A stretch of 64,000 nt of DNA. Source: Pelomonas sp. Root1237. GTDB taxonomy: Bacteria; Pseudomonadota; Gammaproteobacteria; Burkholderiales; Burkholderiaceae_C. The stretch covers positions 195,310-259,309 of the forward strand of contig NZ_LMDK01000020.1 of the NCBI RefSeq assembly GCF_001425055.1, written 5' to 3'. The notes beneath the pieces were generated by a model. It was not told where the DNA came from. It did not search any database and worked only from the letters and a program-made list of their open reading frames with translations. The position numbers and the translations under genes are program-made. Below, in pieces: positions 56,429-64,000 of this stretch (the first letter of the stretch is position 1; each line of letters begins with the position of its first letter).

Positions 56429-57080
56429 TTGGCCTACCCCTATAATCCTTTTCACCACGTTGCTGCCGTAAGTATTTGATTTGTTTGATTTTAGCGGCGG
56501 TAACGTGTGGCCGACGGGGCACAGCCCTGGCGGCCACAGGCGATGCAACGCGAAAGACGGCCGGCAGGTTTCCTCCCCGAGTGAGTGAACGGCCCGCTGT
56601 CCGACGCGGCAGAGCGATGACACAAGAACCCGCGAGCCCCGCTGCCCTTGATTGTTTCAAGGAACCCGGCGCCCGCAGATAACAAGGTTTCCATGGCGAC
56701 AGAGCACCTGGCCTTCGGGCCGCGCGAGCTGTCACCAGCGTCCAGCAGCCCATGCAGATGAGCATGCCCCTCCCCCCACACGCACCTCTGCGGCCCCGGC
56801 TAGATCCCGGTGTGGCCGCCCTGCCCCGGCTTGTTGCCGGGCGGGTGCGCGCGGGAGCCGGCGGCTCGGCTCGCATGACCGCTGCTGCGGCGCACGCGCC
56901 AACGCCAACTGCGCGCTGACCCCCACGGTCGGCCGCGCTTTCGGTCCAGGGCGATTCCTTCCTCGGTTCTCGAGTCATTGCCCGTGCATCTTTAGCCGCC
57001 AGCGCTTTGGCTTGGCGGCGCGATGAACGTGCGCGTTTCGCGGCGGCTGACAAGCCGCCCGGCGCGAGAGGAGTGATGAC
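56429..57080 (+). promoter_or_regulatory. Long rne promoter and leader region
   Basis: About 650 bases separate rluC from rne. A perfect TATAAT (56441-56446, plus strand) could be the -10 of rne, although no good -35 is seen. That would give an untranslated leader of ~625 bases. Near the end, hairpin GCCGCCA/TGGCGGC (56995-57001 with 57013-57019) and hairpin GGCGGCT/AGCCGCC (57042-57048 with 57053-57059) lie just before the ribosome-binding site GAGAGGAG. In E. coli a structured rne leader lets RNase E regulate its own mRNA, and a similar control is inferred here. No gene is seen in the region. Confidence 0.5.
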
Positions 57081-59993
57081 ATGAAACGCATGCTGATCAA
57101 TGCGACGCAGCCGGAAGAGCGGCGCCTCGCGATCGTTGATGGCCAGAAGCTGCTGGACTTCGAGACCGAAATCGAAGGCCGCGAGCAGCGCAAGGGCAAT
57201 ATCTACAAGGCCGTCGTGACGCGGGTCGAGCCCTCGCTCGAAGCCTGCTTCGTCGACTACGGCGAGGACCGCCACGGCTTCCTGCCGTTCAAGGAAATCT
57301 CGCGCCAGTTCTTCCGCGAGGGCACCGACGTCAAGAACGCGACCATCAAAGACGCGATCAAGGAAGGCCAGGAGCTGCTGGTCCAGGTCGAGAAGGAAGA
57401 GCGCGGCAACAAGGGCGCGGCGCTGACCACCTTCGTCAGCCTGGCCGGCCGCTATCTGGTGCTGATGCCCAACAACCCGCGCGGCGGTGGCGTTTCGCGC
57501 CGCATCGAGGGCGAGGACCGCGAGGAGCTGAAGGAAAACCTCGACCAGCTCGAGTACCCCAAGGGCATGTCCCTGATCGCACGCACCGCCGGTATCGGCC
57601 GCACGGCGCCCGAGCTGCAGTGGGACTTGAACTACATGCTCAAGCTCTGGACCGCGATCGATGACGCGGCCAAGGGCGGCAAGGGCGCCTACCTGATCTA
57701 CCAGGAATCCAGCCTGGTCATCCGCGCGATCCGCGACTACTTCACGTCGGACATCGGCGAGATCCTGATCGACACGGACGACCTGTACGAGCAGGCCAGC
57801 CAGTTCATGAACCACGTGATGCCCGACCAGGGCCATCGCGTGAAGCGCTACCGCGACGACGCACCGCTGTTCAGCCGCTTCCAGATCGAGCACCAGATCG
57901 AGACGGCCTTCAGCCGCACGGTGAACCTGCCGTCCGGCGGCGCCATCGTCATCGACCACACCGAAGCCCTCGTGTCGGTCGACGTCAACTCGGCCCGCTC
58001 GACCCGCGGCACCGACATCGAAGAGACGGCCACCCGCACCAACCTCGAAGCGGCCGACGAAATCGCCCGCCAGATGCGCCTGCGCGACCTGGGCGGCCTG
58101 ATCGTCGTCGACTTCATCGACATGGAGGAGAGCAAGAACCGCCGTGACGTGGAACAGCGCCTACGCGACGCGCTGCGCCAGGACCGCGCCCGCGTGCAGT
58201 TCGCCTCCATCAGCAAGTTCGGCCTGCTCGAAATGAGCCGCCAGCGCCTGCGCCCGGCACTCAGCGAAGGCAACCACATCACCTGCCCGCGCTGCAACGG
58301 CACGGGCCACATCCGCGACACCGAGTCCTCGGCACTGCAGATCCTGCGCATGGTCCAGGAAGAGGCCATGAAGGACAACACCGCCGCCGTGCACGTGCAG
58401 GTGCCGGTGGAAGTGACCTCCTTCCTGCTGAACGAGAAGCGCACCGAGATCACCAAGATCGAACTCAAGCAGCGCGTCACCGTGCTGCTGGTGCCCAACA
58501 AGCACCTCGAGACGCCGAACTACAAGCTCGAGCGCCTGCGCCACGACGACCCGCGCCTGGAGAACCTGCAGGCCAGCTACACGATGATCGAGGAGCCGAC
58601 CGACGAGGTCGGCATCACGCGTCGCGGCGACGTCGAGAAGAAGAACAAGCAGGAGCCGGTCATCAAGGGCATCCTGCCCGAGCAGCCCGCGCCGGTCGCC
58701 GCACCGAAGCCCGAGCCCGTCGCGGCCGCGCCCGCACCGGCGCCCGTCGTTGCGCCCCCGCCGCCAGCACCGCAGGCCAAGGGCTTCTTCAGCCGCCTGT
58801 TCAGCTTCTTCGGCGGTGGCGATGCCGCGCCGGCCCCGGCACCTGCTGTCCAGGCGCCCGCAGCGGCGCCCGCCGCAACGGACAAGCCCAAGCGCGAAGG
58901 TGGCCGTGACGGCCGCCGCGACGGTGGCCGCCGTGGTGAGCGCGGCGAGCGTAGCGAACGCGGTGAGCGCAACGAGCCGCGTGGCCAAGGTGGCCGCCGC
59001 GATGGCAAGCCGCAGGAAGCCCGCGGTGAGCGTGCCGAACGCGGTGACCGCAAGCCGCGCGCCGAAGGCGCTGACAAGCCTGAACAGCAGCAACGCCCGG
59101 AGCGCGGCGAGCGCACCGAACGTGGTGAGCGTGCTGAACGTGGTGAGCGCACCGAACGCGGTGGTGACCGCCCGGAGCGTGGTGAGCGCCGCCCTCGTGG
59201 CGAGCGCCAGGAGCGCCCGCCGGTCGAGACCGTGGCCGCCTTGCCGGTTGCCGCGCCGTTGAGCGAAGACTTGGCCGCCGTCCACGACGCGCCGCCGGCC
59301 TTTGTCGACAGCCAGGCCGAAGCCGCCCTGCCTCCGACTGGCGACACGCCGGCCGGTGAAGAGCGCCAGGGCCGTGGCCGCCGCCGCCGCCGTGGTGGCC
59401 GCGAGCGCGACGATCAGACGGGCACCGAAGGCACGGCAGAAGCCGGCGTCGAAGCACCGGCTGAAGTTGTTGCTGACGCGGGCGCCGAAACCACGCCGCC
59501 CGTCGAAGGTGATGACGCCGAGGGCCATGGCCGCGAAAGCCGCCGTCGCGGCGGTCGCAATCGCAACCGAGGCCGCCGTGAGGAAGGTGCCGTCGAAGGC
59601 CAGGAAGCCACTGCTGGCGAGGAGGCCGCTTCGGCCGCCGCGCCGATGCAGAGTTCGCTGATCGAAGACGCGATGGCCAATGCTGCTGCGCCGGTCCAGG
59701 CGCCCGTAGCCGTGGCAGCCGCACCGGCTCCGGTCGCTGCCCCGGCGCCGGTTGTCCAAGCCTTCAAGCTGCCGATGGGCGAGCTTCAATCCATCGCCGA
59801 AGGTGCCGGCCTGCAATGGGTCAACTCCGACGCCGACAAGATCGCCGCTGTGCAGGCCGCCATCGCGGCCGAGCCCGCACCGGCCCCGCTGGGCCGCGAG
59901 CCGGCAGCGGTCGCCGTTGTCGACGAGGGCCCGCTGGTGCTCGTGGAAACCCGCAAGGATCTCAGCCAGGTGAAGCTGCCTTTCGAGGCATGA
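57081..59993 (+). CDS. rne: Ribonuclease E
   Basis: RNase E is the main mRNA-decay and rRNA/tRNA-processing endonuclease. The 970-residue protein has an N-terminal S1 domain (~35-125, with [20 protein letters not shown]). The DNase I-like catalytic part has Asp301 in [12 protein letters not shown] and Asp344 in [10 protein letters not shown], and the Zn-link CPRCNGTG (Cys402, Cys405) holds the tetramer. After ~515 the chain becomes a disordered scaffold: Ala/Pro-rich linkers, a SRLFSFFGG segment, a dense Arg/Gly/Glu repeat block (~610-720, [17 protein letters not shown]) and another basic region [12 protein letters not shown]. The tail should bind RNA and degradosome partners. A terminator follows. 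Confidence 0.96.
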   Translation: MKRMLINATQPEERRLAIVDGQKLLDFETEIEGREQRKGNIYKAVVTRVEPSLEACFVDYGEDRHGFLPFKEISRQFFREGTDVKNATIKDAIKEGQELLVQVEKEERGNKGAALTTFVSLAGRYLVLMPNNPRGGGVSRRIEGEDREELKENLDQLEYPKGMSLIARTAGIGRTAPELQWDLNYMLKLWTAIDDAAKGGKGAYLIYQESSLVIRAIRDYFTSDIGEILIDTDDLYEQASQFMNHVMPDQGHRVKRYRDDAPLFSRFQIEHQIETAFSRTVNLPSGGAIVIDHTEALVSVDVNSARSTRGTDIEETATRTNLEAADEIARQMRLRDLGGLIVVDFIDMEESKNRRDVEQRLRDALRQDRARVQFASISKFGLLEMSRQRLRPALSEGNHITCPRCNGTGHIRDTESSALQILRMVQEEAMKDNTAAVHVQVPVEVTSFLLNEKRTEITKIELKQRVTVLLVPNKHLETPNYKLERLRHDDPRLENLQASYTMIEEPTDEVGITRRGDVEKKNKQEPVIKGILPEQPAPVAAPKPEPVAAAPAPAPVVAPPPPAPQAKGFFSRLFSFFGGGDAAPAPAPAVQAPAAAPAATDKPKREGGRDGRRDGGRRGERGERSERGERNEPRGQGGRRDGKPQEARGERAERGDRKPRAEGADKPEQQQRPERGERTERGERAERGERTERGGDRPERGERRPRGERQERPPVETVAALPVAAPLSEDLAAVHDAPPAFVDSQAEAALPPTGDTPAGEERQGRGRRRRRGGRERDDQTGTEGTAEAGVEAPAEVVADAGAETTPPVEGDDAEGHGRESRRRGGRNRNRGRREEGAVEGQEATAGEEAASAAAPMQSSLIEDAMANAAAPVQAPVAVAAAPAPVAAPAPVVQAFKLPMGELQSIAEGAGLQWVNSDADKIAAVQAAIAAEPAPAPLGREPAAVAVVDEGPLVLVETRKDLSQVKLPFEA

Positions 59994-60018
59994 TTCGGGT
60001 CGGCTGATCCCACCCTCC

Positions 60019-60058
60019 AACGCCGCTCGGCCACAAGCCGGGCGGCGTTTCTCTTTTT
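60019..60058 (+). terminator. Rho-independent terminator after rne
   Basis: The outer stem AACGCCGC/GCGGCGTT (60019-60026 with 60042-60049) and an inner CGGC/GCCG pair around CACAA are followed by TTTCTCTTTTT. It starts 26 bases after the rne stop and precedes the peptide-transporter gene. Confidence 0.85.
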
Positions 60059-60082
60059 CAGAGCCCCAACTCCGAGGCCCCC

Positions 60083-61639
60083 ATGACGACCACTGTCACC
60101 GCAGACGCCGCCACCGCGGCAAGCCCCGCGGCCAAGATGCCGCCGCAGATCCCCTACATCATCGGCAACGAAGGATGCGAGCGCTTCAGCTTCTACGGCA
60201 TGCGCAACATCCTGACGGTCTTCATGATGACCAGCCTGCTGCTGGCCATTCCCGAGGACCTGCGCAAGGCCGAGGCCAAGGAGGTGTTCCACACCTTCGT
60301 CATCGGTGTCTATTTCTTCCCGCTGCTGGGCGGTTGGCTGGCCGACCGCTTCTTCGGCAAGTACCCGACCATCTTCTGGTTCAGCATCCTGTACTGCGCG
60401 GGGCATGCCTGCCTGGCCCTGTTCGACGACAACATCCGGGGCTTCTACTTCGGCCTGTTCCTGATCTCGCTCGGCTCGGGTGGCATCAAGCCCTTGGTGA
60501 GTTCATTCGTTGGCGACCAGTTTGACAAGAGCAACCGGACGCTGGCGCAGAAGGTCTATGACGCCTTCTACTGGATCATCAACTTCGGCAGCTTCTTCGC
60601 GTCGCTGCTGATGCCCCTCATCCTGAAGAACTATGGCGCCAGCGTCGCCTTCGCGCTGCCGGGTCTGCTGATGCTGGCCGCCACCGTCATCCTGTGGAGC
60701 GGCCGCAAGAAGTATGTGCACCAGCCGGCGCGCGGCGCCAACCCGCACAGCTTTTTGAAGGTGGTTTGGACGGCCTTGAAGGCCGGCGGCGCTGGCGCCG
60801 CCGTGGCATCGCTTGGTCTCGTTGGTGCGGCCTACTCGCTGAGCCGCATCGATGGCCTGGGCCTCGTGCCGGCGGTCTGCCTGGCCCTCGTGCTGGTGAT
60901 GGGCTTTGGCGGCGTGGGCGCGGCGATGCAGCTGGAGCGCGCGCGCGGCGTGCATCCGGACGAGGCTGTCGACGGTGTGCGTAGCGTGCTGCGCGTGCTG
61001 GTGCTGTTCGCGCTGGTCACGCCGTTCTGGTCGCTGTTCGACCAGAAGGCCTCGACCTGGGTGCTGCAGGCCGATCAGATGGCCAAGCCCGCCTGGTTCC
61101 AGTCGTCCATGATGCAGGCGCTGAACCCGGCGCTGGTGATGATCCTGATCCCCTTCAACAACCTGGTGCTCTATCCCACGCTGCAACGCATGGGCCTGCA
61201 GGTGACGGCACTGCGCCGCATGGGCGCAGGCATCGCGCTGGCGGGTGCGGCCTGGATCGTCGCCGGCGTGTTGCAGCTGTGGCTGGACGAAGGCACGACG
61301 GTCAGCATCGTCTGGCAGATGCTGCCCTATGCGCTGCTGACGCTGGGCGAGGTGCTGGTCTCGGCCACCGGGCTGGAGTTCGCCTACAGCCAGGCACCGC
61401 TGTCCATGAAGGGCACGATCATGAGCTTCTGGAGCCTGTCGGTGACCATCGGCAACCTGTGGGTGCTGCTGTCCAACGTCAGCATCAAGAGCCCGGCGGC
61501 GCTGCAGGCGATCAAGTCGACCGGCTACAGCGAGACCGCCTGCCTGATGTTCTTCTTCGCCGGCTTCGCGCTCGTGGCCGCGACCCTGTTTGCGCTCGTG
61601 GCAAGGCGCTATCCGATGCTGAACAATTACCGCAGCTGA
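60083..61639 (+). CDS. POT-family proton-dependent peptide transporter
   Basis: This 518-residue inner-membrane transporter of di-/tripeptides has ~12-14 helices. GNEGCERFSFYGMRNILTVF is the PTR2 N-terminal signature with the ExxERFxYYG-type motif. FVIGVYFFPLLGGWLADRFF with GKYPTI is the MFS loop, and SLGSGGIKPLVSSFVGDQF is the second PTR2 motif. YSQAPLSMKGTIMSFW is the conserved segment near helix ten. The ATG at 60083 is clear. It follows the rne terminator, so it is transcribed separately. Confidence 0.94.
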   Translation: MTTTVTADAATAASPAAKMPPQIPYIIGNEGCERFSFYGMRNILTVFMMTSLLLAIPEDLRKAEAKEVFHTFVIGVYFFPLLGGWLADRFFGKYPTIFWFSILYCAGHACLALFDDNIRGFYFGLFLISLGSGGIKPLVSSFVGDQFDKSNRTLAQKVYDAFYWIINFGSFFASLLMPLILKNYGASVAFALPGLLMLAATVILWSGRKKYVHQPARGANPHSFLKVVWTALKAGGAGAAVASLGLVGAAYSLSRIDGLGLVPAVCLALVLVMGFGGVGAAMQLERARGVHPDEAVDGVRSVLRVLVLFALVTPFWSLFDQKASTWVLQADQMAKPAWFQSSMMQALNPALVMILIPFNNLVLYPTLQRMGLQVTALRRMGAGIALAGAAWIVAGVLQLWLDEGTTVSIVWQMLPYALLTLGEVLVSATGLEFAYSQAPLSMKGTIMSFWSLSVTIGNLWVLLSNVSIKSPAALQAIKSTGYSETACLMFFFAGFALVAATLFALVARRYPMLNNYRS

Positions 61640-61698
61640 AGTGCGGCGGTGAATAGCCACCTTGGTTTCAGCGCCTGGCTCAGTAAGCTGCGCGGCAC

Positions 61699-63402
61699 AT
61701 GACAGACGCTCAAAATCGCCGCCCCTACGTCGATCCCACGCTGGTCGATCACCATGCACCACGCGCCGCGCCTGAGCCGGCGCCCGAAGCTGCGGCCTGG
61801 CAGCAGTCCTCGAACCGCCCGCGTCCGGCGGGCGCCCGGTCGCCGCGCACCCGCGTGATCCGCGAATCCAAGCGCGGCTACTTCGCCCGCCACTGGCATG
61901 GCGAGATGAGCCTGGTGCGCAGCTACTGGGTCAACAACTTCCTCGTCGCCACGCCACTGGCTTTCCTGCTGACGGGCCTGATGACCTGGATCAGCGTCAA
62001 GGGCGACTCGCTACAGGTCAGCGCCATCTCGCTGCTGGTGACCATGCCGCTGCTGCTGGCGCTGAACCTGTGGTGCATCGTCGGCGCCTGGCGTGCCGCG
62101 GCCAACTATCTGCGCGAAAGCGGCTCGGCACTCTGGGGGTGGCTGGCGCGCATCACGCTGGCGCTCAGCACCCTGCAGTTGTTGGCCTCGGTGGTGTTCG
62201 GCTTCCTGCCCAGCGTGGGCGAGTACTGGTCCATGGCCCGCGGCGTCGACCCGCTGGGGCAGGCCAAGTTCAGCTTCTCCGCCGATGGCCGCAGCCTGCG
62301 GCTGGATGGTGTCATCGGCATGGGCGACGGCGAGCGACTGCGCCAACTGCTGAACAGCGAGGCAGCACGGGACCTCAAGCGCGTGGAACTGGCGTCACCT
62401 GGCGGCCGCGTGCGCGAGGCTGAGCGCATGGCCGCGGCCTTGAAGGCGCGCGGCCAGGCCAGCCGCGCGGTGGGCACCTGCGCCAGCGCCTGCACCCTTG
62501 TCTTCCTGGCCGGGCAGCCCCGCCATATGACGGCCACGGGCGAGCTGGGCTTTCATCGCGCATCCACCGGCACCTACAACCCGGTCTTCGAGGAACTGGC
62601 CAACCAGCAATTGGCCAAGACCTACACCGAGCTGGGCCTGCCGCAGCCCATGATCGACAAGACGCTGCGTACGCCGTCGCGCAGCATGTGGTTCGTGCCG
62701 CGCGACGAGCTGGTCTCCTACGCCTTGATCGCGCCAGCGCCACCCACACTGGCGGTGCCACTGCCGGCCGCCAATGCCACGCTGGCCGATTTCGACGATG
62801 CATTGCACATGCACCCCGTGTGGGAGGCGCTGGACAAGCGCACCCCAGGCACCGTGGACGACATCGCCAAGCGCATGCTGGCCGCCCACCAGGCCGGCGC
62901 CAGCGAGGAGGAGGTGCAAGCCACCGTGCTGTCGCCCCTGGCCCGCCAGATGCCGGATCTGCTCGGCGGCACCGACGCCGTGTTGCGCCACCGCTATGTG
63001 CAACTGGTGTCCGACCAGCTGAAGGCCCTGCGCACACCACCCGCTGGCGTCAGTGCCGGGGCCTGCCGCGACCTGCTCGACGGGCGCATGGGCGTGCGCC
63101 CGCAGCTCCCGCAGGCCTTGCAGGTGCGCGAAGCCCAATGGCTGCAGGACGTGGCCAATGGCACGCTGCCACACCGGCAGCCCAAGCCGGTCAGCGCCCT
63201 TGAGATCGAGGTCCTTGAGCGCACCGTGGGGCCGACGGCCATGGGCATGCTGTCGCGCCTGTGGGTCGACGCGCCCGAGGCGGCCAAACCCAGCGTCGCT
63301 GCCAGCTGCGACCCCGCCATCGCCATGCTGGACCGCCTGCAGGGCCAGCCCCCGGCCCGCCGGGACCTGGCGGAGCGGCTGCTCTTCCAGCCATCGCGCT
63401 GA
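61699..63402 (+). CDS. Membrane protein with ClpP-like periplasmic protease-like domain
   Basis: This 567-residue protein has a Pro/Ala/Arg-rich cytoplasmic N-terminus (~1-75), then three to four membrane helices (~78-175: FLVATPLAFLLTGLMTW, AISLLVTMPLLLALNLW, ITLALSTLQLLASVVFGFL). A crotonase/ClpP-type domain follows at ~190-340: GVIGMGDGERLRQLLN, VELASPGGRVREAERMA, GTCASACTLVFLAG with the probable nucleophilic Ser, and GELGFHRAS. This matches a periplasmic serine-protease class annotated as ClpP-like. The C-terminal ~220 residues (containing TVDDIAKRMLAAHQAG) are alpha-helical with no known motif. The target is unknown. Confidence 0.8.
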   Translation: MTDAQNRRPYVDPTLVDHHAPRAAPEPAPEAAAWQQSSNRPRPAGARSPRTRVIRESKRGYFARHWHGEMSLVRSYWVNNFLVATPLAFLLTGLMTWISVKGDSLQVSAISLLVTMPLLLALNLWCIVGAWRAAANYLRESGSALWGWLARITLALSTLQLLASVVFGFLPSVGEYWSMARGVDPLGQAKFSFSADGRSLRLDGVIGMGDGERLRQLLNSEAARDLKRVELASPGGRVREAERMAAALKARGQASRAVGTCASACTLVFLAGQPRHMTATGELGFHRASTGTYNPVFEELANQQLAKTYTELGLPQPMIDKTLRTPSRSMWFVPRDELVSYALIAPAPPTLAVPLPAANATLADFDDALHMHPVWEALDKRTPGTVDDIAKRMLAAHQAGASEEEVQATVLSPLARQMPDLLGGTDAVLRHRYVQLVSDQLKALRTPPAGVSAGACRDLLDGRMGVRPQLPQALQVREAQWLQDVANGTLPHRQPKPVSALEIEVLERTVGPTAMGMLSRLWVDAPEAAKPSVAASCDPAIAMLDRLQGQPPARRDLAERLLFQPSR

Positions 63403-63525
63403 TCAGGACCGCATAAGTTCGCTTGGGTGAAATTACCCAGGCCAGCTGATGCCGGTCGTCCCTTCGCCCTTTCTACGATACCGCTCGGTTGCCAATTCGG
63501 CACCGCTTTTCATGGAGTTGCTTTC

Positions 63526-64000
63526 GTGACCATCGCCTCCCCGCTGCGCCTGCCTTTGCTTGGCGCCCTGCTCGGCCTCAACCTCGCCGCCCAGGCGGCA
63601 CCGAGCGCGCCCGCCGCCGTCAGCTTCGACACCACGCCGCGTGCCGGCCAGCATCAACGACAGCAGATCGACCTGCAGGCCGTCATGAAGATGCGCGTCG
63701 AGGCCGGCCCCGACGCGACGGACGAGCAGCGCGCCAAGGCGGCTCAAGCCGCCGAGGGCATGGCGCTGATGGGGCCGATGAAGATGAGCATGCACATGGA
63801 GCAGACCATGCAGGTCGGCGCTGCGGACGGCGAGGGCTGGCTGCCGCTGAGCTTGTCGGTCGGCGCCAAGGGCGGCAGCGTGGAAATCGGTGGCAAGCCC
63901 GCACCGCTGCCCAGTCTAGGCAAGACCGACATGCGCATTGCAGCGCGCTTCAACCCCAAGGACTTCGGCTTCGAGGTGCAGAAGGTCGAGGGCGGTTCAC
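63526..64000 (+). CDS. Secreted protein, 5' part only (cut by the window end)
   Basis: From GTG 63526, with GGAG eight bases upstream, the frame stays open to the end of the window (158 codons seen). A signal peptide (LPLLGALLGLNLAAQAA) is followed by VSFDTTPRAGQHQRQQIDLQ, a Met-rich helical stretch (GMALMGPMKMSMHMEQTMQV) and beta-type segments (GWLPLSLSVGAKGGSVEIGG). No family is recognised. A nearby ATG at 63512 is in another frame and stops at once. The unusual Met density could bind metal, or may simply reflect a hydrophobic helix. Confidence 0.7.
   Translation, partial: MTIASPLRLPLLGALLGLNLAAQAAPSAPAAVSFDTTPRAGQHQRQQIDLQAVMKMRVEAGPDATDEQRAKAAQAAEGMALMGPMKMSMHMEQTMQVGAADGEGWLPLSLSVGAKGGSVEIGGKPAPLPSLGKTDMRIAARFNPKDFGFEVQKVEGGS

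Noticed and set aside
58920-59220. Tandem repeats resembling an array
   Set aside because: The units are in frame within rne, vary in length and have no unique spacers, so this is coding repetition and not CRISPR.
58161-60020. Long minus-strand frame opposite the RNase E tail
   Set aside because: It mirrors the repetitive rne tail and yields Leu/Ala/Arg/Thr runs. It has no independent evidence.

Overview
The window is GC-rich DNA with tightly packed operons and many ATGA/GTGA/TTGA start-stop overlaps. The gene set points to a betaproteobacterium of the order Burkholderiales, probably near Rubrivivax, Roseateles or Leptothrix. The indicators are an exosortase-B exopolysaccharide locus with PEP-CTERM proteins, a very large FAD/Fe-S oxidoreductase next to a HIT protein, a DUF971-ubiE pair, and an RNase E with a long Arg/Glu/Gly-rich tail. 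This placement is inference from gene content. No rRNA, tRNA, CRISPR array, transposase or phage gene was seen.

Positions 1-26903 form one exopolysaccharide locus in two convergent blocks. The plus block (1-6863) holds the end of the outer-membrane protein EpsL, then galE, manC and the complete dTDP-rhamnose set rfbB, rfbD, rfbA, rfbC. The minus block is read from 26903 down to 6881. It holds epsD, epsE, epsF, epsG, exosortase B (xrtB), epsI, a flippase, two glycosyltransferases, a Wzy/ligase-like polymerase, an acyltransferase, a secreted glycosidase-like protein, two more glycosyltransferases, a UDP-glucuronate epimerase, UDP-glucose dehydrogenase and a second nucleotidyltransferase. Together they could supply rhamnose, mannose, galactose and glucuronic/galacturonic acid, assemble a repeat unit, flip and polymerise it, acylate it, and export it through EpsE/EpsF/EpsL. 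The initiating glycosyltransferase is not in the window and probably lies to the left.

Positions 27362-39000 carry ubiE, a DUF971 protein, a PstS-like binding protein, an M13 metallopeptidase, a subtilisin-like S8 peptidase, a small secreted protein, a HIT protein and a 1284-residue FAD/Fe-S oxidoreductase. A ~230-bp imperfect inverted repeat with a terminator at each end separates the two convergent peptidases. Positions 39231-44976 are a glycerol-3-phosphate/glycerophosphodiester uptake operon, ugpB-A-E-C-Q, followed by a ChaN-like protein.

Positions 45164-47337 hold two PEP-CTERM proteins, which are likely clients of the exosortase encoded ~22 kb away, flanking the remains of a HAF-repeat gene. 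From 47568 to 56428 come an acetyltransferase, an MFS exporter, a DUF296 protein, gamma-glutamyltransferase, a low-complexity secreted peptide, SppA, a Rieske protein, a HAD phosphatase, an unrecognised membrane-anchored protein and RluC. RNase E follows behind a ~640-bp leader that contains four mutually complementary segments. The window ends with a POT-family peptide transporter, a membrane protein with a ClpP-like domain, and the start of a secreted protein cut by the window edge.
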